In this document: positions 18,243 through 29,436 of the stretch, one piece after another
Numbering within the stretch: position 1 is the first letter of the stretch
Layout: each line of letters begins with the position of its first letter
Source: Glycocaulis profundi
Lineage (GTDB): Bacteria > Pseudomonadota > Alphaproteobacteria > Caulobacterales > Maricaulaceae
NCBI GenBank assembly: GCA_007050995.1
Contig: VJOU01000005.1
Location: 1-64,000, forward strand
Reading direction: 5' to 3'
Length of the DNA: 64,000 nt
The notes under the pieces: model-generated
What the model was told of the DNA's origin: nothing
Databases searched by the model: none
What the model saw: the letters and a program-made list of their open reading frames with translations, nothing else
Position numbers and translations under genes: made by a program

Positions 18243-20354
18243 ATGAGCGACAATCTTCGCACCATCGTGGTGGACGGCGAGACCGTCGAGGTTCCGGCCG
18301 AATACAATCTGCTGCAGGCCGCCGAGGCGGCGGGCCGCGAGATTCCGCGTTTCTGCTATCACGAGCGCCTGTCGGTGGCGGGCAACTGCCGCATGTGCCT
18401 GGTCGAGCTGGTCGGCGCGCCCAAGCCGGTGGCGTCGTGCGCCTATCTGGTCAAGGAGATGCGCGGCGGGCCGAACGGCGAGCCGCCCGAGATGCGCACC
18501 CTGTCGCCCATGGTCAAGAAGGCCCGCGAAGGGGTGATGGAGTTCCTGCTCATCAACCACCCGCTGGACTGCCCGATCTGCGACCAGGGCGGGGAGTGCG
18601 ACCTGCAGGACCAGGCGATGGCCTATGGCCGCACCGGCTCGCGCTACGCCGAGAACAAGCGCGCGGTCGAAGACAAGTACATGGGCCCGCTGATCAAGAC
18701 GATCATGACCCGCTGCATCCAGTGCACCCGCTGCGTGCGCTTCGCCACCGAAGTGGCGGGCGTGAGCGAGCTGGGCGCCATCGGGCGCGGCGAGGACATG
18801 GAGATCACCACCTATCTCGAACAGTCCATGACTTCGGAGCTGTCGGGCAACGTGATCGATCTGTGCCCGGTCGGCGCGCTGACCTCGCGGCCCTACGCCT
18901 ACAACGCGCGGCCCTGGGAGCTGGCCAAGACCGAGACCATCGACGTGATGGACGCGCTGGGCGCGAACATCCGCGTGGACTCCCGCTCCGGCGCGGTGCT
19001 GCGGATCATGCCGCGCGTGCATGAGGACGTGAACCAGGAGTGGATCTCCGACAAGTCGCGCTTCGTGTGGGACGGTCTGGGCCGCCAGCGGCTGGACAAG
19101 CCCTTCGTTCGCGAGAACGGCCGCCTGCGCCCGTCCGACTGGGACGAGGCGCTGACCGTGGCGACCGAAACGCTGTCGGGCGACGCGTCGAAGATCGGCG
19201 TGATCGCGGGCGATCTGAACGACGTGGAAGGCCTGAAAGCGGCGAAAGACCTGTTCACCGCGCTTGGCGTGACCTCCATCGACGCCCGCCAGGACGGCGC
19301 GAAGATCGGGACCGGCCCGCGCCAGTCGTATCTTTTCAACTCCACCATCGCCGGGATCGACAAGGCCGACGCCATCCTGCTGATCGGGACCAATCCGCGT
19401 CTGGAAGCGCCGGTGCTGAACGCGCGCATCCGCGGCGCATGGCTGAACCGGAGCGCCGCGGTCGGCGTGATCGGCGAGGCGGCTGACCTGACCTATGACT
19501 ATGAGCGTCTGGGCGAGGGGCCGTCCGACATCGCGGCGCTGGGCAAGAAGCGCTCGGGCTTCATCAAGACCCTGAAGGACGCCGAGCGGCCCATGATCAT
19601 CGTCGGCGCGGGCGCGCTGGCCCGCGAGGACGGCGCTCAGGTGCTGCGCGCGGCGGGCGAGCTGGCCAAGACGGTCGGCGCGGTCACGGACGGCTGGAAC
19701 GGCTTCAACGTTCTGCACACGGCGGCCAGCCGGGTCGGCGCGCTCGACCTGGGCTTCGTGCCGGGCGAGGGCGGCCGGTCGACGGCGGAGATCATGGCGG
19801 GCGCGCAGAGCGGCGAGATCGAGACCGTCGTGCTGCTGGGCGCGGACGAGATCGACACCGACGCGCTGGGCTCGGCCTTCGTGATCTATGTCGGCAGCCA
19901 TGGCGACAAGGGCGCGGCGCGGGCCGATCTGGTCCTGCCCTCAGCGGCTTACACCGAAAAGAACGCGATCTACGTGAACACCGAAGGGCGCGCCCAGCTC
20001 GCCGAGCGGGCCGTCTTCCCCAAGGGTGAGGCGAAAGAGGACTGGGCCATCTTCCGCGCCCTGTCCGCCCGTCTGGGCAAGACTCTGCCCTATGACAGCC
20101 TGAACGCGCTGCGCGCGGCCCTGATCGAGCAGGTCGAGAGCTTCGGCGAGATCGACCACGCGCCGGGCGCGCACGGGGCGGACGCCTTCGACGTGGCGGC
20201 TGTCGGCGAGGCGGGCGAGGTGTCCGACGCGCCGTTCACGGCCGCGGTCACGGACTTTTATTTCACCAACCCGATCGCGCGGGCGTCCAGGACGATGGCG
20301 GAATGCTCCGCCGCGACCCTGGCGGCCAGAACCGAACTGCAAGCGGCGGAGTAG
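18243..20354 (+). CDS. nuoG: NADH-quinone oxidoreductase subunit G
   Basis: A 703-residue, 75-kDa-type subunit. The N-terminal ferredoxin part holds CYHERLSVAGNCRMCLVE, the His-containing cluster region CPICDQGGECDLQDQAMAYG and the [4Fe-4S] motif CIQCTRCVRFA. The remainder is a molybdopterin-oxidoreductase-like fold without a cofactor site. Length and cluster set fit the alphaproteobacterial/mitochondrial form, not the longer E. coli form. Confidence 0.97.
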   Translation: MSDNLRTIVVDGETVEVPAEYNLLQAAEAAGREIPRFCYHERLSVAGNCRMCLVELVGAPKPVASCAYLVKEMRGGPNGEPPEMRTLSPMVKKAREGVMEFLLINHPLDCPICDQGGECDLQDQAMAYGRTGSRYAENKRAVEDKYMGPLIKTIMTRCIQCTRCVRFATEVAGVSELGAIGRGEDMEITTYLEQSMTSELSGNVIDLCPVGALTSRPYAYNARPWELAKTETIDVMDALGANIRVDSRSGAVLRIMPRVHEDVNQEWISDKSRFVWDGLGRQRLDKPFVRENGRLRPSDWDEALTVATETLSGDASKIGVIAGDLNDVEGLKAAKDLFTALGVTSIDARQDGAKIGTGPRQSYLFNSTIAGIDKADAILLIGTNPRLEAPVLNARIRGAWLNRSAAVGVIGEAADLTYDYERLGEGPSDIAALGKKRSGFIKTLKDAERPMIIVGAGALAREDGAQVLRAAGELAKTVGAVTDGWNGFNVLHTAASRVGALDLGFVPGEGGRSTAEIMAGAQSGEIETVVLLGADEIDTDALGSAFVIYVGSHGDKGAARADLVLPSAAYTEKNAIYVNTEGRAQLAERAVFPKGEAKEDWAIFRALSARLGKTLPYDSLNALRAALIEQVESFGEIDHAPGAHGADAFDVAAVGEAGEVSDAPFTAAVTDFYFTNPIARASRTMAECSAATLAARTELQAAE

Positions 20355-20360
20355 GAGCGC

Positions 20361-21413
20361 ATGTACGACTTCGTCACCCAATGGGGCCCGGTCTGGGGCA
20401 CGGTCGCCGTCATCGGCCAGATTCTGGGCTTCATGGTGGTCCTGCTGCTGTCGCTGGCCTTCCTGCTGCTGATGGACCGCAAGGTCTGGGCGGCCGTGCA
20501 GATGCGCAAGGGCCCGAACGTGGTCGGCGCGTTCGGCCTGATGCAGTCCTTCGCGGACTTCCTCAAGTTCGTGCTCAAGGAAATCATCGTGCCCGCGGGC
20601 GCGGACCGGCCGCTGTTCATACTGGCGCCGCTGCTGACCTTCGCGCTGGCCTTCATCACCTGGGCGGTGATCCCGGTCGCGCCCGGCTGGGTGATCTCCG
20701 ACATAAACGTCGGCATCCTTTACGTGTTCGCGATCAGCTCGCTGGGCGTGTACGGCATCATCATCGGCGGCTGGGCCTCGAACTCGAAATACCCCTTCCT
20801 GGGCGCGATGCGGTCCGCCGCGCAGATGGTCTCCTACGAGGTGTCCATCGGCTTCGTGATCGTGGCGATCCTGGTCATGGCCGGGTCGATGAACCTGTCG
20901 ACCGTCGTCGCCGCGCAGGGCGGGGGCTTCTGGAACTGGCACGTCCTGTCGCTGGACATGCTGCCGTGGCCCGCCTTCGCGATCACCATTCCGCTGTTCG
21001 TGATCTTCTTCGTGTCGGCGCTGGCGGAGACCAACCGTCCGCCCTTCGACCTGCCCGAGGCCGAATCGGAACTGGTGGCGGGCTATCAGGTGGAATACTC
21101 CTCCACGCCCTACCTGCTGTTCATGATCGGCGAGTATCTGAACATCGTGCTGATGTGCGCGCTGATGACCGTCCTGTTCCTGGGCGGCTGGCACGCGCCG
21201 CTGGACTTCCCGCCCTTCACCTGGATCCCGCCGGTCTTCTGGTTCGCGATCAAGGTGGTGTTCCTGTTCTTCATGTTCGCGATGGTGAAGGCGCTCGTGC
21301 CCCGCTACCGCTACGACCAGCTGATGCGGCTGGGCTGGAAGGTCTTCCTGCCCACCTCGCTCGCGGCCGTGGCGCTGATGGGCGGGTTCGTCGTCTACGC
21401 CAACGCCGGCTGA
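20361..21413 (+). CDS. nuoH: NADH-quinone oxidoreductase subunit H
   Basis: A 350-residue membrane subunit (ND1) with about eight or nine helices, next to the quinone channel. It has [19 protein letters not shown], the charged loop [20 protein letters not shown] and [15 protein letters not shown], all diagnostic. It starts 6 bases after nuoG. Confidence 0.97.
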   Translation: MYDFVTQWGPVWGTVAVIGQILGFMVVLLLSLAFLLLMDRKVWAAVQMRKGPNVVGAFGLMQSFADFLKFVLKEIIVPAGADRPLFILAPLLTFALAFITWAVIPVAPGWVISDINVGILYVFAISSLGVYGIIIGGWASNSKYPFLGAMRSAAQMVSYEVSIGFVIVAILVMAGSMNLSTVVAAQGGGFWNWHVLSLDMLPWPAFAITIPLFVIFFVSALAETNRPPFDLPEAESELVAGYQVEYSSTPYLLFMIGEYLNIVLMCALMTVLFLGGWHAPLDFPPFTWIPPVFWFAIKVVFLFFMFAMVKALVPRYRYDQLMRLGWKVFLPTSLAAVALMGGFVVYANAG

Positions 21414-21435
21414 CCGCCTCAAGGAGCGATCTGAG

Positions 21436-21924
21436 ATGAGCCGTATCGCCCAGACCCTGCGCGGGGCCGCCCTGATGGATTTCTGGGGCGCCTTCGCGCT
21501 CGGCATGCGCCAGTTCTTCAAGCCCAAGCCGACGGTGAACTATCCGTTCGAGAAGGGCTATGTGAGCCCGCGCTTCCGCGGCCAGCACGCCCTGCGCCGC
21601 TACGCCAACGGCGAGGAGCGCTGCATCGCGTGCAAGCTGTGCGAGGCCGTGTGCCCCGCCCAGGCCATCACCATCGAGGCCGAGCCCCGCGAGGACGGTT
21701 CGCGCCGGACCACGCGCTACGACATCGACATGGTCAAGTGCATCTACTGCGGCTACTGCCAGGAGGCCTGCCCGGTGGACGCGATCGTGGAGGGGCCGAA
21801 CTTCGAATACGCCACCGAGACCCGCGAGGAGCTGTACTACGACAAGGCCAAGCTCCTCGAGAACGGCGACCGGTGGGAGCGCGAGATCGCGCGGAACCTC
21901 GAACTCGACGCGCGCTACCGGTGA
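21436..21924 (+). CDS. nuoI: NADH-quinone oxidoreductase subunit I
   Basis: A 162-residue, 23-kDa-type subunit with two [4Fe-4S] clusters (N6a, N6b) bound by [12 protein letters not shown] and [12 protein letters not shown]. The N-terminus has an amphipathic stretch that lies on the membrane. AAGGAGCGATCTGAG precedes the ATG. The 97 bases that follow are the longest gap inside the operon. Confidence 0.97.
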   Translation: MSRIAQTLRGAALMDFWGAFALGMRQFFKPKPTVNYPFEKGYVSPRFRGQHALRRYANGEERCIACKLCEAVCPAQAITIEAEPREDGSRRTTRYDIDMVKCIYCGYCQEACPVDAIVEGPNFEYATETREELYYDKAKLLENGDRWEREIARNLELDARYR

Positions 21925-22021
21925 CGTTAGAACGGCGCGCGATTCCTGACGGCCCGGCGCTTCGCGCGCAGGGCCTTGAAACCCAAGCCCGGCGAGTTTC
22001 TCGCCGACCCGGACGGGGGGC
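21925..22021 (+). other. Longest internal gap of the nuo operon, with a small hairpin
   Basis: No gene is seen here. GGCGAG (21991-21996), TTT, CTCGCC (22000-22005) forms a short stem-loop 17 bases before the nuoJ start, without a T-tract. It could slow ribosome access or be an mRNA processing site; this is speculative. Confidence 0.3.
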
Positions 22022-22633
22022 ATGATGCTGCAAGCGGCGGCTTTTTACATTCTGTCGGCAGTCGCGGTCCTCTCCGCCTTCATGGTGGTGGCCGCGAAGA
22101 ACCCGGTCAGGGCGGTGCTGTTCCTGATCCTCGCCTTCTTCTCGGTGGCCGGCATCTTCGTGATCCTGGGCGCGGAGTTCCTGGCGATGATCCTGGTCAT
22201 CGTCTATGTCGGCGCGGTCGCGGTGCTGTTCCTGTTCGTCGTGATGATGCTCGACATCGATTTCGCCGAGCTCAAGCAGGGCTTCCTGAGCTATCTGCCG
22301 CTGGGCGGTCTGGTCGCGCTGGCGCTGGCCGCGATGCTGGCCCTTGTCGGCTTCACCTGGACCATGTCCGACACCGCTTCGGGCCATCTGCAGGCGCCGA
22401 TGCCCGCTGACATGACCAATGTCGAAGCGCTGGGCGCGGTGCTGTACGACCAGTACGTCCTCTACTTCCAGCTCGCGGGCCTGATCCTGCTGGTCGCCAT
22501 GATCGGCGCGATCACCCTGACCCTGCGCCACCGTCCGGGCGTTCGCCGTCAGGACGTGGGCAAGCAGGTCGGCCGCAAGCGGGCCGAGGCCGTCGAACTT
22601 GTCGATGTCAAACGGGGCGAGGGGATCGGCTGA
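22022..22633 (+). CDS. nuoJ: NADH-quinone oxidoreductase subunit J
   Basis: A 203-residue membrane subunit (ND6) with about five helices. The conserved segment [20 protein letters not shown] and the following [20 protein letters not shown] are present. Two adjacent ATGs (22022, 22025) could serve as start. The polar C-terminal tail ([12 protein letters not shown]) is cytoplasmic. The stop overlaps nuoK (TGATG). Confidence 0.95.
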   Translation: MMLQAAAFYILSAVAVLSAFMVVAAKNPVRAVLFLILAFFSVAGIFVILGAEFLAMILVIVYVGAVAVLFLFVVMMLDIDFAELKQGFLSYLPLGGLVALALAAMLALVGFTWTMSDTASGHLQAPMPADMTNVEALGAVLYDQYVLYFQLAGLILLVAMIGAITLTLRHRPGVRRQDVGKQVGRKRAEAVELVDVKRGEGIG

Positions 22634-22944
22634 TGCTCGAGATCGGTCTGGGACATTACCTGACGCTGGGCGCGATCCTCTTCACCATCGGGGTGTTCGG
22701 GATCTTCGTGAACCGCAAGAACGTCATCATCCTCCTGATGTCGATCGAGCTGATCCTGCTGGCGGTCAACGTCAATCTCGTCGCCTTCTCCGCCAGCCTG
22801 GGCGATCTGGGCGGGCAGGTCTTCGCCATGTTCATCCTGACCGTGGCGGCCGCCGAGGCGGCGGTCGGCCTGGCGATCCTCGTGGTCTTCTTCCGCAACC
22901 GTGGCGATATCGCGGTTGAGGGCGTCAACATGATGAAGGGCTAG
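22633..22944 (+). CDS. nuoK: NADH-quinone oxidoreductase subunit K
   Basis: A 103-residue membrane subunit (ND4L) with three helices and the conserved membrane glutamates in [13 protein letters not shown] and [12 protein letters not shown], which belong to the proton path. It is translationally coupled to nuoJ. Confidence 0.97.
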   Translation: MLEIGLGHYLTLGAILFTIGVFGIFVNRKNVIILLMSIELILLAVNVNLVAFSASLGDLGGQVFAMFILTVAAAEAAVGLAILVVFFRNRGDIAVEGVNMMKG

Positions 22945-22954
22945 AGCGACCGCC

Positions 22955-24928
22955 ATGGCTTACATCGTCGTCTTCGGACCCCTTCTCGCCGCCATCGTCG
23001 CCGGCCTGTTCCACAGGCAGATCGGCGTGAAGGCGAGCATGCTGATCACCACGGGCCTGACCATCCTGGCCGCGCTGGGCTCGGCCTGGCTGTTCTTCGA
23101 CGTCGCCGTCGGGGGCAATGCGCGCACCTACCAGCTCGCCACCTGGATGGCGGTGGGATCGTTCGACGTGAGCTGGGCGATCAAGCTCGACACCCTGTCG
23201 GCGGTCATGCTGGTGGTCATCACCAGCGTGTCCTCGCTCGTGCACGTGTATTCCTGGGGCTACATGGCCGAGGATCCGCACCGGCCGCGCTTCTTCGCCT
23301 ATCTGTCGCTGTTCACCTTCGCGATGCTGTCGCTGGTGACCGCGGACAACTTCCTGCAGATGTTCTTCGGCTGGGAAGGCGTGGGGCTGGCCTCCTACCT
23401 GCTGATCGGGTTCTGGTACAAGAAAGAGAGCGCCAACAGCGCCGCCATCAAGGCGTTCGTGACCAACCGCGTGGGCGATTTCGGCCTGGCGCTGGGCGTG
23501 ATGGCGATCTTCTTCGTGTTCGGCACCGTCAGCTTCGACGAGGTGTTCGCCGCCGCGCCCGGTCAGGCCGACACCATCCTGACCTTCTTCGGGATCGAGT
23601 TCGCAGCGCTGGAGCTGATCGCCCTGCTGCTGTTCATCGGCGCGATGGGCAAGTCCGCGCAGTTCTTCCTGCACGTCTGGCTGCCCGACGCGATGGAAGG
23701 CCCGACGCCGGTCTCCGCGCTGATCCACGCCGCGACCATGGTGACCGCGGGCGTGTTCCTGGTCTGCCGCGCCTATCCGATCTACGAGATGGCCGAGCTG
23801 ACCAGCGCCTTCATCACCGTGATCGGTCTGACCACCGCCCTGTTCGCGGCGACGGTCGGCCTGGCGCAGAACGACATCAAGCGGGTGATCGCGTACTCGA
23901 CCTGCTCGCAGCTGGGCTACATGTTCTTCGCCGCGGGCCTGGGCCTGTACTCGGCGGCGATGTTCCACCTGTTCACCCACGCCTTCTTCAAGGCGCTCCT
24001 CTTCCTCGGGGCCGGCTCCGTGATCCACGGCCTGCATCACGAGCAGGACATGCGCCACATGGGCGGGGTGTGGAAGAAGCTGCCCCTGACCTGGGGGATG
24101 ATGCTGATCGGCACGCTGGCCCTGACCGGCGTGGGCCTTCCGCTCATCAATCTGGGCCTGGCGGGATTCTATTCGAAGGACATGATCCTCGAAGAGGCCT
24201 TCATGGCCGGGGCGGAGGGCATTCCGTTCGGCTTCCTCGCCTTCATCGTGGGCATCATCGCGGCGGGCCTGACCAGCTTCTATTCCTGGCGCCTGATCTT
24301 CTTCACCTTCCACGGCACCTACCGGGGCGATCAGAAGACCTTTGATCACGCCCATGAAAGCCCGTGGGTGATGATGATCCCGCTCTTCCTGCTCGCCATC
24401 GGCGCAGTGTTCGCCGGCATGGTGTTCCGCAGCGACTTCGTGGGCTCGGGCGCGCTGACCTTCTGGGGCGAGAGCCTGCCCGCCGGTCCCTATGCCGAGG
24501 GCAATTACGGGCCGGGCGCGGAAGGCCACCACCCGCCGACCTGGGTGCTGTTCGCGCCGGTGGGCGTGACCGCCATCGGCTTCGTGCTCGCGTACTGGTT
24601 CTACGTGGTCAAGGAAGGCCTGCCCGCGCGCATCGCCGCGCAGAACGGCCCGCTGCACCGCTTCCTGTCCAACAAGTGGTATTTCGACGAGATCTACGAC
24701 TTCGTCTTCGTGCGCGGCACGCGGGCGCTGGGCGACCTGTTCTGGAAGGGCGGAGACCAGAAGATCATCGACGGTCTGGGCCCCAACGGGGTCGCCGCGA
24801 CCGTGATGGGCGGGGCGCGGCGCATCGCGAAGATGCAGACCGGATATCTCTATCACTACGCGTTCGTGATGCTGATCGGTGTGCTGCTGCTCACCATCTG
24901 GCTGATCGCCGGCGTCGGGGGACAATAG
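22955..24928 (+). CDS. nuoL: NADH-quinone oxidoreductase subunit L
   Basis: A 657-residue antiporter-like proton-pumping subunit (ND5). It carries the lysine/glutamate proton path in [19 protein letters not shown], the helix-break segment [20 protein letters not shown], and the extra C-terminal helices of the long lateral helix HL. It begins 10 bases after nuoK and ends 4 bases before nuoM. Confidence 0.97.
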   Translation: MAYIVVFGPLLAAIVAGLFHRQIGVKASMLITTGLTILAALGSAWLFFDVAVGGNARTYQLATWMAVGSFDVSWAIKLDTLSAVMLVVITSVSSLVHVYSWGYMAEDPHRPRFFAYLSLFTFAMLSLVTADNFLQMFFGWEGVGLASYLLIGFWYKKESANSAAIKAFVTNRVGDFGLALGVMAIFFVFGTVSFDEVFAAAPGQADTILTFFGIEFAALELIALLLFIGAMGKSAQFFLHVWLPDAMEGPTPVSALIHAATMVTAGVFLVCRAYPIYEMAELTSAFITVIGLTTALFAATVGLAQNDIKRVIAYSTCSQLGYMFFAAGLGLYSAAMFHLFTHAFFKALLFLGAGSVIHGLHHEQDMRHMGGVWKKLPLTWGMMLIGTLALTGVGLPLINLGLAGFYSKDMILEEAFMAGAEGIPFGFLAFIVGIIAAGLTSFYSWRLIFFTFHGTYRGDQKTFDHAHESPWVMMIPLFLLAIGAVFAGMVFRSDFVGSGALTFWGESLPAGPYAEGNYGPGAEGHHPPTWVLFAPVGVTAIGFVLAYWFYVVKEGLPARIAAQNGPLHRFLSNKWYFDEIYDFVFVRGTRALGDLFWKGGDQKIIDGLGPNGVAATVMGGARRIAKMQTGYLYHYAFVMLIGVLLLTIWLIAGVGGQ

Positions 24929-24932
24929 GACC

Positions 24933-26444
24933 ATGCTGGGACAGCTTCCCATTCTCTCCGCGCTCGTCTGGCTGCCCGCGCTGGGCGCGGTCGCCATCCT
25001 GGTGCTGCGCGCGCTGATGCGCGGCGAGGACCAGGCCGCGCTCGAGCGCAACGCCCGCGGCGTGGCGCTGTTCGTCACCCTGTTCGTGTTCGCGCTGTCG
25101 ATCCTGCTGGTGATCGAGTTCGACGCCAGCCAGGCCGGGTTCCAGTTCGTCGAGACCATCCCGTGGCTGGCCGAGCTGGGCATCGGCTACCGTATGGGCG
25201 TGGACGGCCTGTCGGTGCTGTTCGTGCTGCTGACCGCCTTCCTGATGCCGATCTGCATCCTGGCGAGCTGGAAGCTGGAAAAGCGGGTCGTGGACTACAT
25301 GGCCGCGTTCCTGATCCTGGAGACGCTGGTCATCGGCATCTTCTGCGCCCTCGACCTGGTGCTGTTCTACATCTTCTTCGAAGGCTCGCTGATCCCGATG
25401 TTCCTGATCATCGGGGTCTGGGGCGGGGCGAACCGCATCTATGCGGCGTTCAAATTCTTCCTCTACACCTTCGTCGGCTCGGTGCTGATGCTGGTGGCGA
25501 TGATCTGGATGTATCTGGACGCGGGCACCACCGACATTTCGGTGCTGCTGACCCACGAGTTCGCGCGCGACGCCCAGACATGGCTGTGGCTGGCCTTCTT
25601 CGCCTCGTTCGCGGTGAAGATGCCCATGTGGCCGGTCCACACCTGGCTGCCGGACGCCCACGTGGAGGCGCCCACGGCGGGCTCGGTCATTCTGGCGGGC
25701 ATCCTGCTGAAGCTGGGCGGCTACGGCTTCCTGCGCTTCTCGCTGCCGATGTTCCCCGACGCCAGCGCCTTCTTCGCGCCCATGGTGATGGTGCTGTCGG
25801 TGATCGCGATCGTGTACACCTCGCTGGTCGCCTTCCGGCAGACCGACATCAAGAAGCTGATCGCCTACTCCTCGGTGGCGCACATGGGCTTCGTGACCAT
25901 GGGCCTGTTCACCATGAACGAGGTCGGGGTGCAGGGCGCGATCTTCCAGATGCTCTCGCACGGGGTGATCTCGGGCGCGCTCTTCCTGTGCGTGGGCGTG
26001 ATCTACGACCGCTTCCACACCCGCGAGATCGGCTTCTATGGCGGTCTGGTCCACCGGATGCCGGTCTATGCGGCCTTCTTCGCGCTGTTTGCCATGGCCA
26101 ATGTGGGCCTGCCGGGCACGTCGGGCTTCGTGGGCGAGATCATGACCATGGTCGGCGCGTTCGAATACGATCCGCGCGTGGCCGCGGGCGCGGCGCTGGG
26201 CGTGATCTTCTCGGCCGTCTACATGCTCACCCTCTACAAGAAGGTGGTGTTCGGCGAGCTGACCAATCCGCGCCTTGAGACCGCGACCGACCTGAATGTC
26301 CGCGAATGGATCAATCTGGGCGTGCTCGGCTTCATCGCCATCTATCTCGGCTTCTTCACCACGCCGATCACGGCGACCACGGCGGCCTCCGTCGAGGCGC
26401 TGATCACCCAGTACCAGGCCGCGCTCGCCGCGGCCCCCAACTGA
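24933..26444 (+). CDS. nuoM: NADH-quinone oxidoreductase subunit M
   Basis: A 503-residue antiporter-like proton-pumping subunit (ND4). Key features are [20 protein letters not shown] with its membrane glutamate, [20 protein letters not shown], and [15 protein letters not shown]. The start follows nuoL by 4 bases with an AGGACC site. Confidence 0.97.
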   Translation: MLGQLPILSALVWLPALGAVAILVLRALMRGEDQAALERNARGVALFVTLFVFALSILLVIEFDASQAGFQFVETIPWLAELGIGYRMGVDGLSVLFVLLTAFLMPICILASWKLEKRVVDYMAAFLILETLVIGIFCALDLVLFYIFFEGSLIPMFLIIGVWGGANRIYAAFKFFLYTFVGSVLMLVAMIWMYLDAGTTDISVLLTHEFARDAQTWLWLAFFASFAVKMPMWPVHTWLPDAHVEAPTAGSVILAGILLKLGGYGFLRFSLPMFPDASAFFAPMVMVLSVIAIVYTSLVAFRQTDIKKLIAYSSVAHMGFVTMGLFTMNEVGVQGAIFQMLSHGVISGALFLCVGVIYDRFHTREIGFYGGLVHRMPVYAAFFALFAMANVGLPGTSGFVGEIMTMVGAFEYDPRVAAGAALGVIFSAVYMLTLYKKVVFGELTNPRLETATDLNVREWINLGVLGFIAIYLGFFTTPITATTAASVEALITQYQAALAAAPN

Positions 26445-26463
26445 GTCCAGGGGCGACCGGATC

Positions 26464-27915
26464 ATGACCGCTTCGATGCTTCTCAACGATCTGGGCCTGA
26501 TCGCCCCGGAGCTGATCCTGGCCGGGGGAGCGATGGCGCTTCTGATGGTCGGGGTGTTCTCCAAGGTCGATCTTCAGGCCGCCCGGCTGGTGAACACCGC
26601 CACCATGGCCCTGTTCGCGCTGGCGGCCGCGGCCGCCATCTGGATCGCGCCTGACGCGCCCCAGACCGGCTTTGGCGGGGCGTTCGTGCTGGACGCGCTG
26701 GCGGTCTACGCCAAGGCGGTGATCTACGTGGTGGGCATAGCGGTGCTGATGCTGGCCTCGAAATTCCTCGAGCGCGAGCGGCTGGCCAAGTTCGAATATC
26801 CCGTGCTGGTCACGCTGGCGGTGCTGGGCCTGTCGGTCATGGTCTCCGCCAATGACCTGATCGGGCTCTATCTGGGCCTCGAGCTGTCCTCGCTGTCGCT
26901 CTACATCCTCGCCGCCTTCAACCGCGACTCCCTGCGCGCGTCCGAGGCGGGCCTGAAATACTTCGTGCTGGGCGCGCTCAGCTCGGGCCTGCTGCTGTAT
27001 GGCTCGTCGCTGGTCTACGGCTTCGCGGGTTCGACCAATTTCGACGCCATCGCCACCGCCGCGGCCGCCGACGCCAATGTGGGCCTGATCTTCGGCCTGG
27101 TGTTCGTGATTTCGGGTCTGGCGTTCAAGATCTCCGCCGCGCCGTTCCACATGTGGACGCCGGACGTCTATGAAGGCGCGCCCACGCCGGTGGTGGCCTT
27201 CTTCGCCACCGCGCCCAAGCTGGCCGCCATGGCGCTGCTGGCGCGCGTTCTGATGGAGCCCTTCGGCCCCATGGTGGACGAGTGGCGTCAGGTCGTGATG
27301 GTGCTGGCGGTGCTGTCCATGGGCATCGGCGCGTTCGGCGCGCTCATGCAGACCAACATCAAGCGCCTGATGGGCTACTCCTCGATCGGCAATATCGGCT
27401 ACATGCTGGTGGGCCTGGCCGCGGGCACCCAGGCGGGCGTGTGGGCCGTGCTGCTCTACATGACGCTCTACGTCTTCGCGGTGGTCGGGGCCTTCGGCGT
27501 GATCCTGTCCATGCGCCGCAGCGAGGGCATGGTCGAGCGCATCGAGGACCTGTCGGGCCTCGCCAAGACCCGTCCCGGTCTGGGCTATGCGATGACGGGC
27601 CTGCTGTTCTCCATCGGCGGCATGCCGCCTCTGGTGGGCTTCTTCGGCAAGCTGGCGGTGTTCGTCGCCGCGGTTCAGGCCGGTCTGGTGCCGCTGGTGA
27701 TCATCGCCGCGCTCTTCTCGGCGGTGTCGATGGCCTACTACATCAAGATCGTTCGGGTGATGTGGTTCGACGAGCCCAAGGGCGAGTTCCTGCCCGCGCC
27801 CGCCGGCGTGATGGCCGTGACCCGGATCGCGGGCATCGCGACGCTGGCGCTGCTGCCGGTGGTGGGCTTCCTGTTCGCCCGCGTCATCCAGGCGGGCGGC
27901 GCGCTCGGCGGCTGA
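26464..27915 (+). CDS. nuoN: NADH-quinone oxidoreductase subunit N
   Basis: A 483-residue antiporter-like proton-pumping subunit (ND2). It has GLYLGLELSSLSLYILAAF, FHMWTPDVYEGAPTPVVAF and KRLMGYSSIGNIGYMLVG. It is the last complex I gene; birA starts one base after its stop, so transcription probably continues into the housekeeping genes. Confidence 0.97.
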   Translation: MTASMLLNDLGLIAPELILAGGAMALLMVGVFSKVDLQAARLVNTATMALFALAAAAAIWIAPDAPQTGFGGAFVLDALAVYAKAVIYVVGIAVLMLASKFLERERLAKFEYPVLVTLAVLGLSVMVSANDLIGLYLGLELSSLSLYILAAFNRDSLRASEAGLKYFVLGALSSGLLLYGSSLVYGFAGSTNFDAIATAAAADANVGLIFGLVFVISGLAFKISAAPFHMWTPDVYEGAPTPVVAFFATAPKLAAMALLARVLMEPFGPMVDEWRQVVMVLAVLSMGIGAFGALMQTNIKRLMGYSSIGNIGYMLVGLAAGTQAGVWAVLLYMTLYVFAVVGAFGVILSMRRSEGMVERIEDLSGLAKTRPGLGYAMTGLLFSIGGMPPLVGFFGKLAVFVAAVQAGLVPLVIIAALFSAVSMAYYIKIVRVMWFDEPKGEFLPAPAGVMAVTRIAGIATLALLPVVGFLFARVIQAGGALGG

Positions 27916-27916
27916 C

Positions 27917-28642
27917 GTGCGGTTCGAGCATCTCGACCAGATCGATTCCACCAACGAGGAGGCCAAGCGCCGCGCGCTGGCCGGAGAGATCGGCCCGGTC
28001 TGGATCCGGGCCGACGCCCAGAGCGCGGGCCGGGGCCGCCGGGGGCGGGCCTGGGTCAGCGCGGACGGCAATCTGTTCGCCACAGGGCTCTACACCCTGA
28101 CCGCCAGCCCCGCCGAGGCCGCCCAGCTCTCCTTCGCCGCCGCGCTGGCGGTCGGCGACCTCGCCCAGGCCGCGCTGCCGGGGGTGAAGGCGACGCTCAA
28201 ATGGCCCAACGACGTTCTGGTCGAAGGGCGCAAGGTGGCGGGCATCCTGCTGGAAAGCGGCGCGCGGACCGGGGGCGGACTGTGGCTGGCCGTCGGGATC
28301 GGGATCAATCTCGCCCACCACCCCGAGGACGCCGAGCGCCCGGCTACCGATCTGGCCTTCCACGGCGCGGACATCGGCCCTGACGCGGCGGTGCGCGCGC
28401 TGGCCGAGCGGTTCGAGCACTGGAAGGCGCGCTGGGCGGAGATGGGCTTCGCGCCCCTGCGCGACGCCTGGATCGCGCGCGCCCACGGGCTGGGCGGGCC
28501 GTGCGAGGCGCGGCTGGACGGCGAGACCGTCCGGGGCGTGTTCGCCGACCTGACGCCGGACGGCGCGCTCCGGCTGGATTTGCCCGAGGGCGGAAGACGG
28601 TTTATCTCCGCGGGCGACGTCTTCTTTCCCGGCCAGAGCTGA
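27917..28642 (+). CDS. birA: Biotin--[acetyl-CoA-carboxylase] ligase
   Basis: A 241-residue ligase that makes biotinyl-AMP and attaches biotin to the BCCP subunit of acetyl-CoA carboxylase. The biotinyl-AMP loop GRGRRGRAW, the DSTNEEAK start of the domain, and [18 protein letters not shown] are present. It has no N-terminal helix-turn-helix, so it is the class I form without repressor activity. It starts with GTG one base after nuoN. Confidence 0.93.
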   Translation: MRFEHLDQIDSTNEEAKRRALAGEIGPVWIRADAQSAGRGRRGRAWVSADGNLFATGLYTLTASPAEAAQLSFAAALAVGDLAQAALPGVKATLKWPNDVLVEGRKVAGILLESGARTGGGLWLAVGIGINLAHHPEDAERPATDLAFHGADIGPDAAVRALAERFEHWKARWAEMGFAPLRDAWIARAHGLGGPCEARLDGETVRGVFADLTPDGALRLDLPEGGRRFISAGDVFFPGQS

Positions 28643-28659
28643 GCCGACCGGAGCCTTCC

Positions 28660-29436
28660 ATGCTGCTCGCCATCGACTGCGGCAACACCAACACCCTGTT
28701 CGCGGTCCATGACGGCAAGCGCTGGCGGGCCCAGTGGCGCACGGCCACCCACACCACGCGGACCGCGGACGAGTACGCCGTGTGGCTGTCCCAGCTCATG
28801 GCCATGCAGCGGCTGGACCTGACCGACATCGACGCGTGCGTGATCTCCTCGGTGGTGCCTCAGTCGCTGTTCCACCTGCGCAACCTGTCGCGCCGCTATC
28901 TGAACGCCGACCCGCTGGTGGTGGGCGATGAGGGCGTGGACATCGGCATCGCGGTGAAGATCGAGCGGCCCAACGAGGCGGGCGCGGACCGGCTGGTCAA
29001 CGCCCTGGGCTGCCGGGTGCAGTATCCGGGCGACCTGATCATCGTGGACTCCGGCACCGCGACCACGTTCGACGTCATCAGCGGGGAGGGGGCCTTCCTG
29101 GGCGGGATCATCGCGCCGGGGATCAACCTGTCCATGCAGGCCCTGCACAACGCCGCCGCCCAGCTTCCGCGCATCGCCATCGAGCGGCCCGCGAAAGTGA
29201 TCGGGACGAATACAGTGGGCGCCATGCAATCGGGCGTCTTCTGGGGCTATATCGATCTCATCGACGGGCTGATCGCCCGCATCAAGGCCGAGCACGGCCA
29301 GCCCATGACCGTCATCGCCACCGGCGGGGTCGCCTCGCTGTTCGAAGGCGCCTCGGCCGCGATCGACCATTTCGATCCGGACGTGACCATCAGGGGGCTT
29401 CTCGAGCTCTGGCGACGCAACAAGGACACAGCGTGA
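28660..29436 (+). CDS. coaX: Type III pantothenate kinase
   Basis: A 258-residue ASKHA-fold kinase for the first step of coenzyme A synthesis. The phosphate-1 motif [23 protein letters not shown], and the phosphate-2 motif [10 protein letters not shown] are clear. The ATG at 28660 directly precedes the conserved motif; a longer frame reaching back to 28501 runs inside birA and is not used. Its stop overlaps the next start (GTGA). Confidence 0.95.
   Translation: MLLAIDCGNTNTLFAVHDGKRWRAQWRTATHTTRTADEYAVWLSQLMAMQRLDLTDIDACVISSVVPQSLFHLRNLSRRYLNADPLVVGDEGVDIGIAVKIERPNEAGADRLVNALGCRVQYPGDLIIVDSGTATTFDVISGEGAFLGGIIAPGINLSMQALHNAAAQLPRIAIERPAKVIGTNTVGAMQSGVFWGYIDLIDGLIARIKAEHGQPMTVIATGGVASLFEGASAAIDHFDPDVTIRGLLELWRRNKDTA

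Noticed and set aside
16124-18307. A 727-codon minus-strand frame opposite nuoE, nuoF and the nuoG start
   Set aside because: It crosses several real genes, has low-complexity composition and no ribosome site, so it is a GC-driven shadow.
22925-25183. A 752-codon minus-strand frame opposite nuoL
   Set aside because: The product is rich in His, Gln and Arg typical of antisense to membrane-protein codons; no family resemblance.
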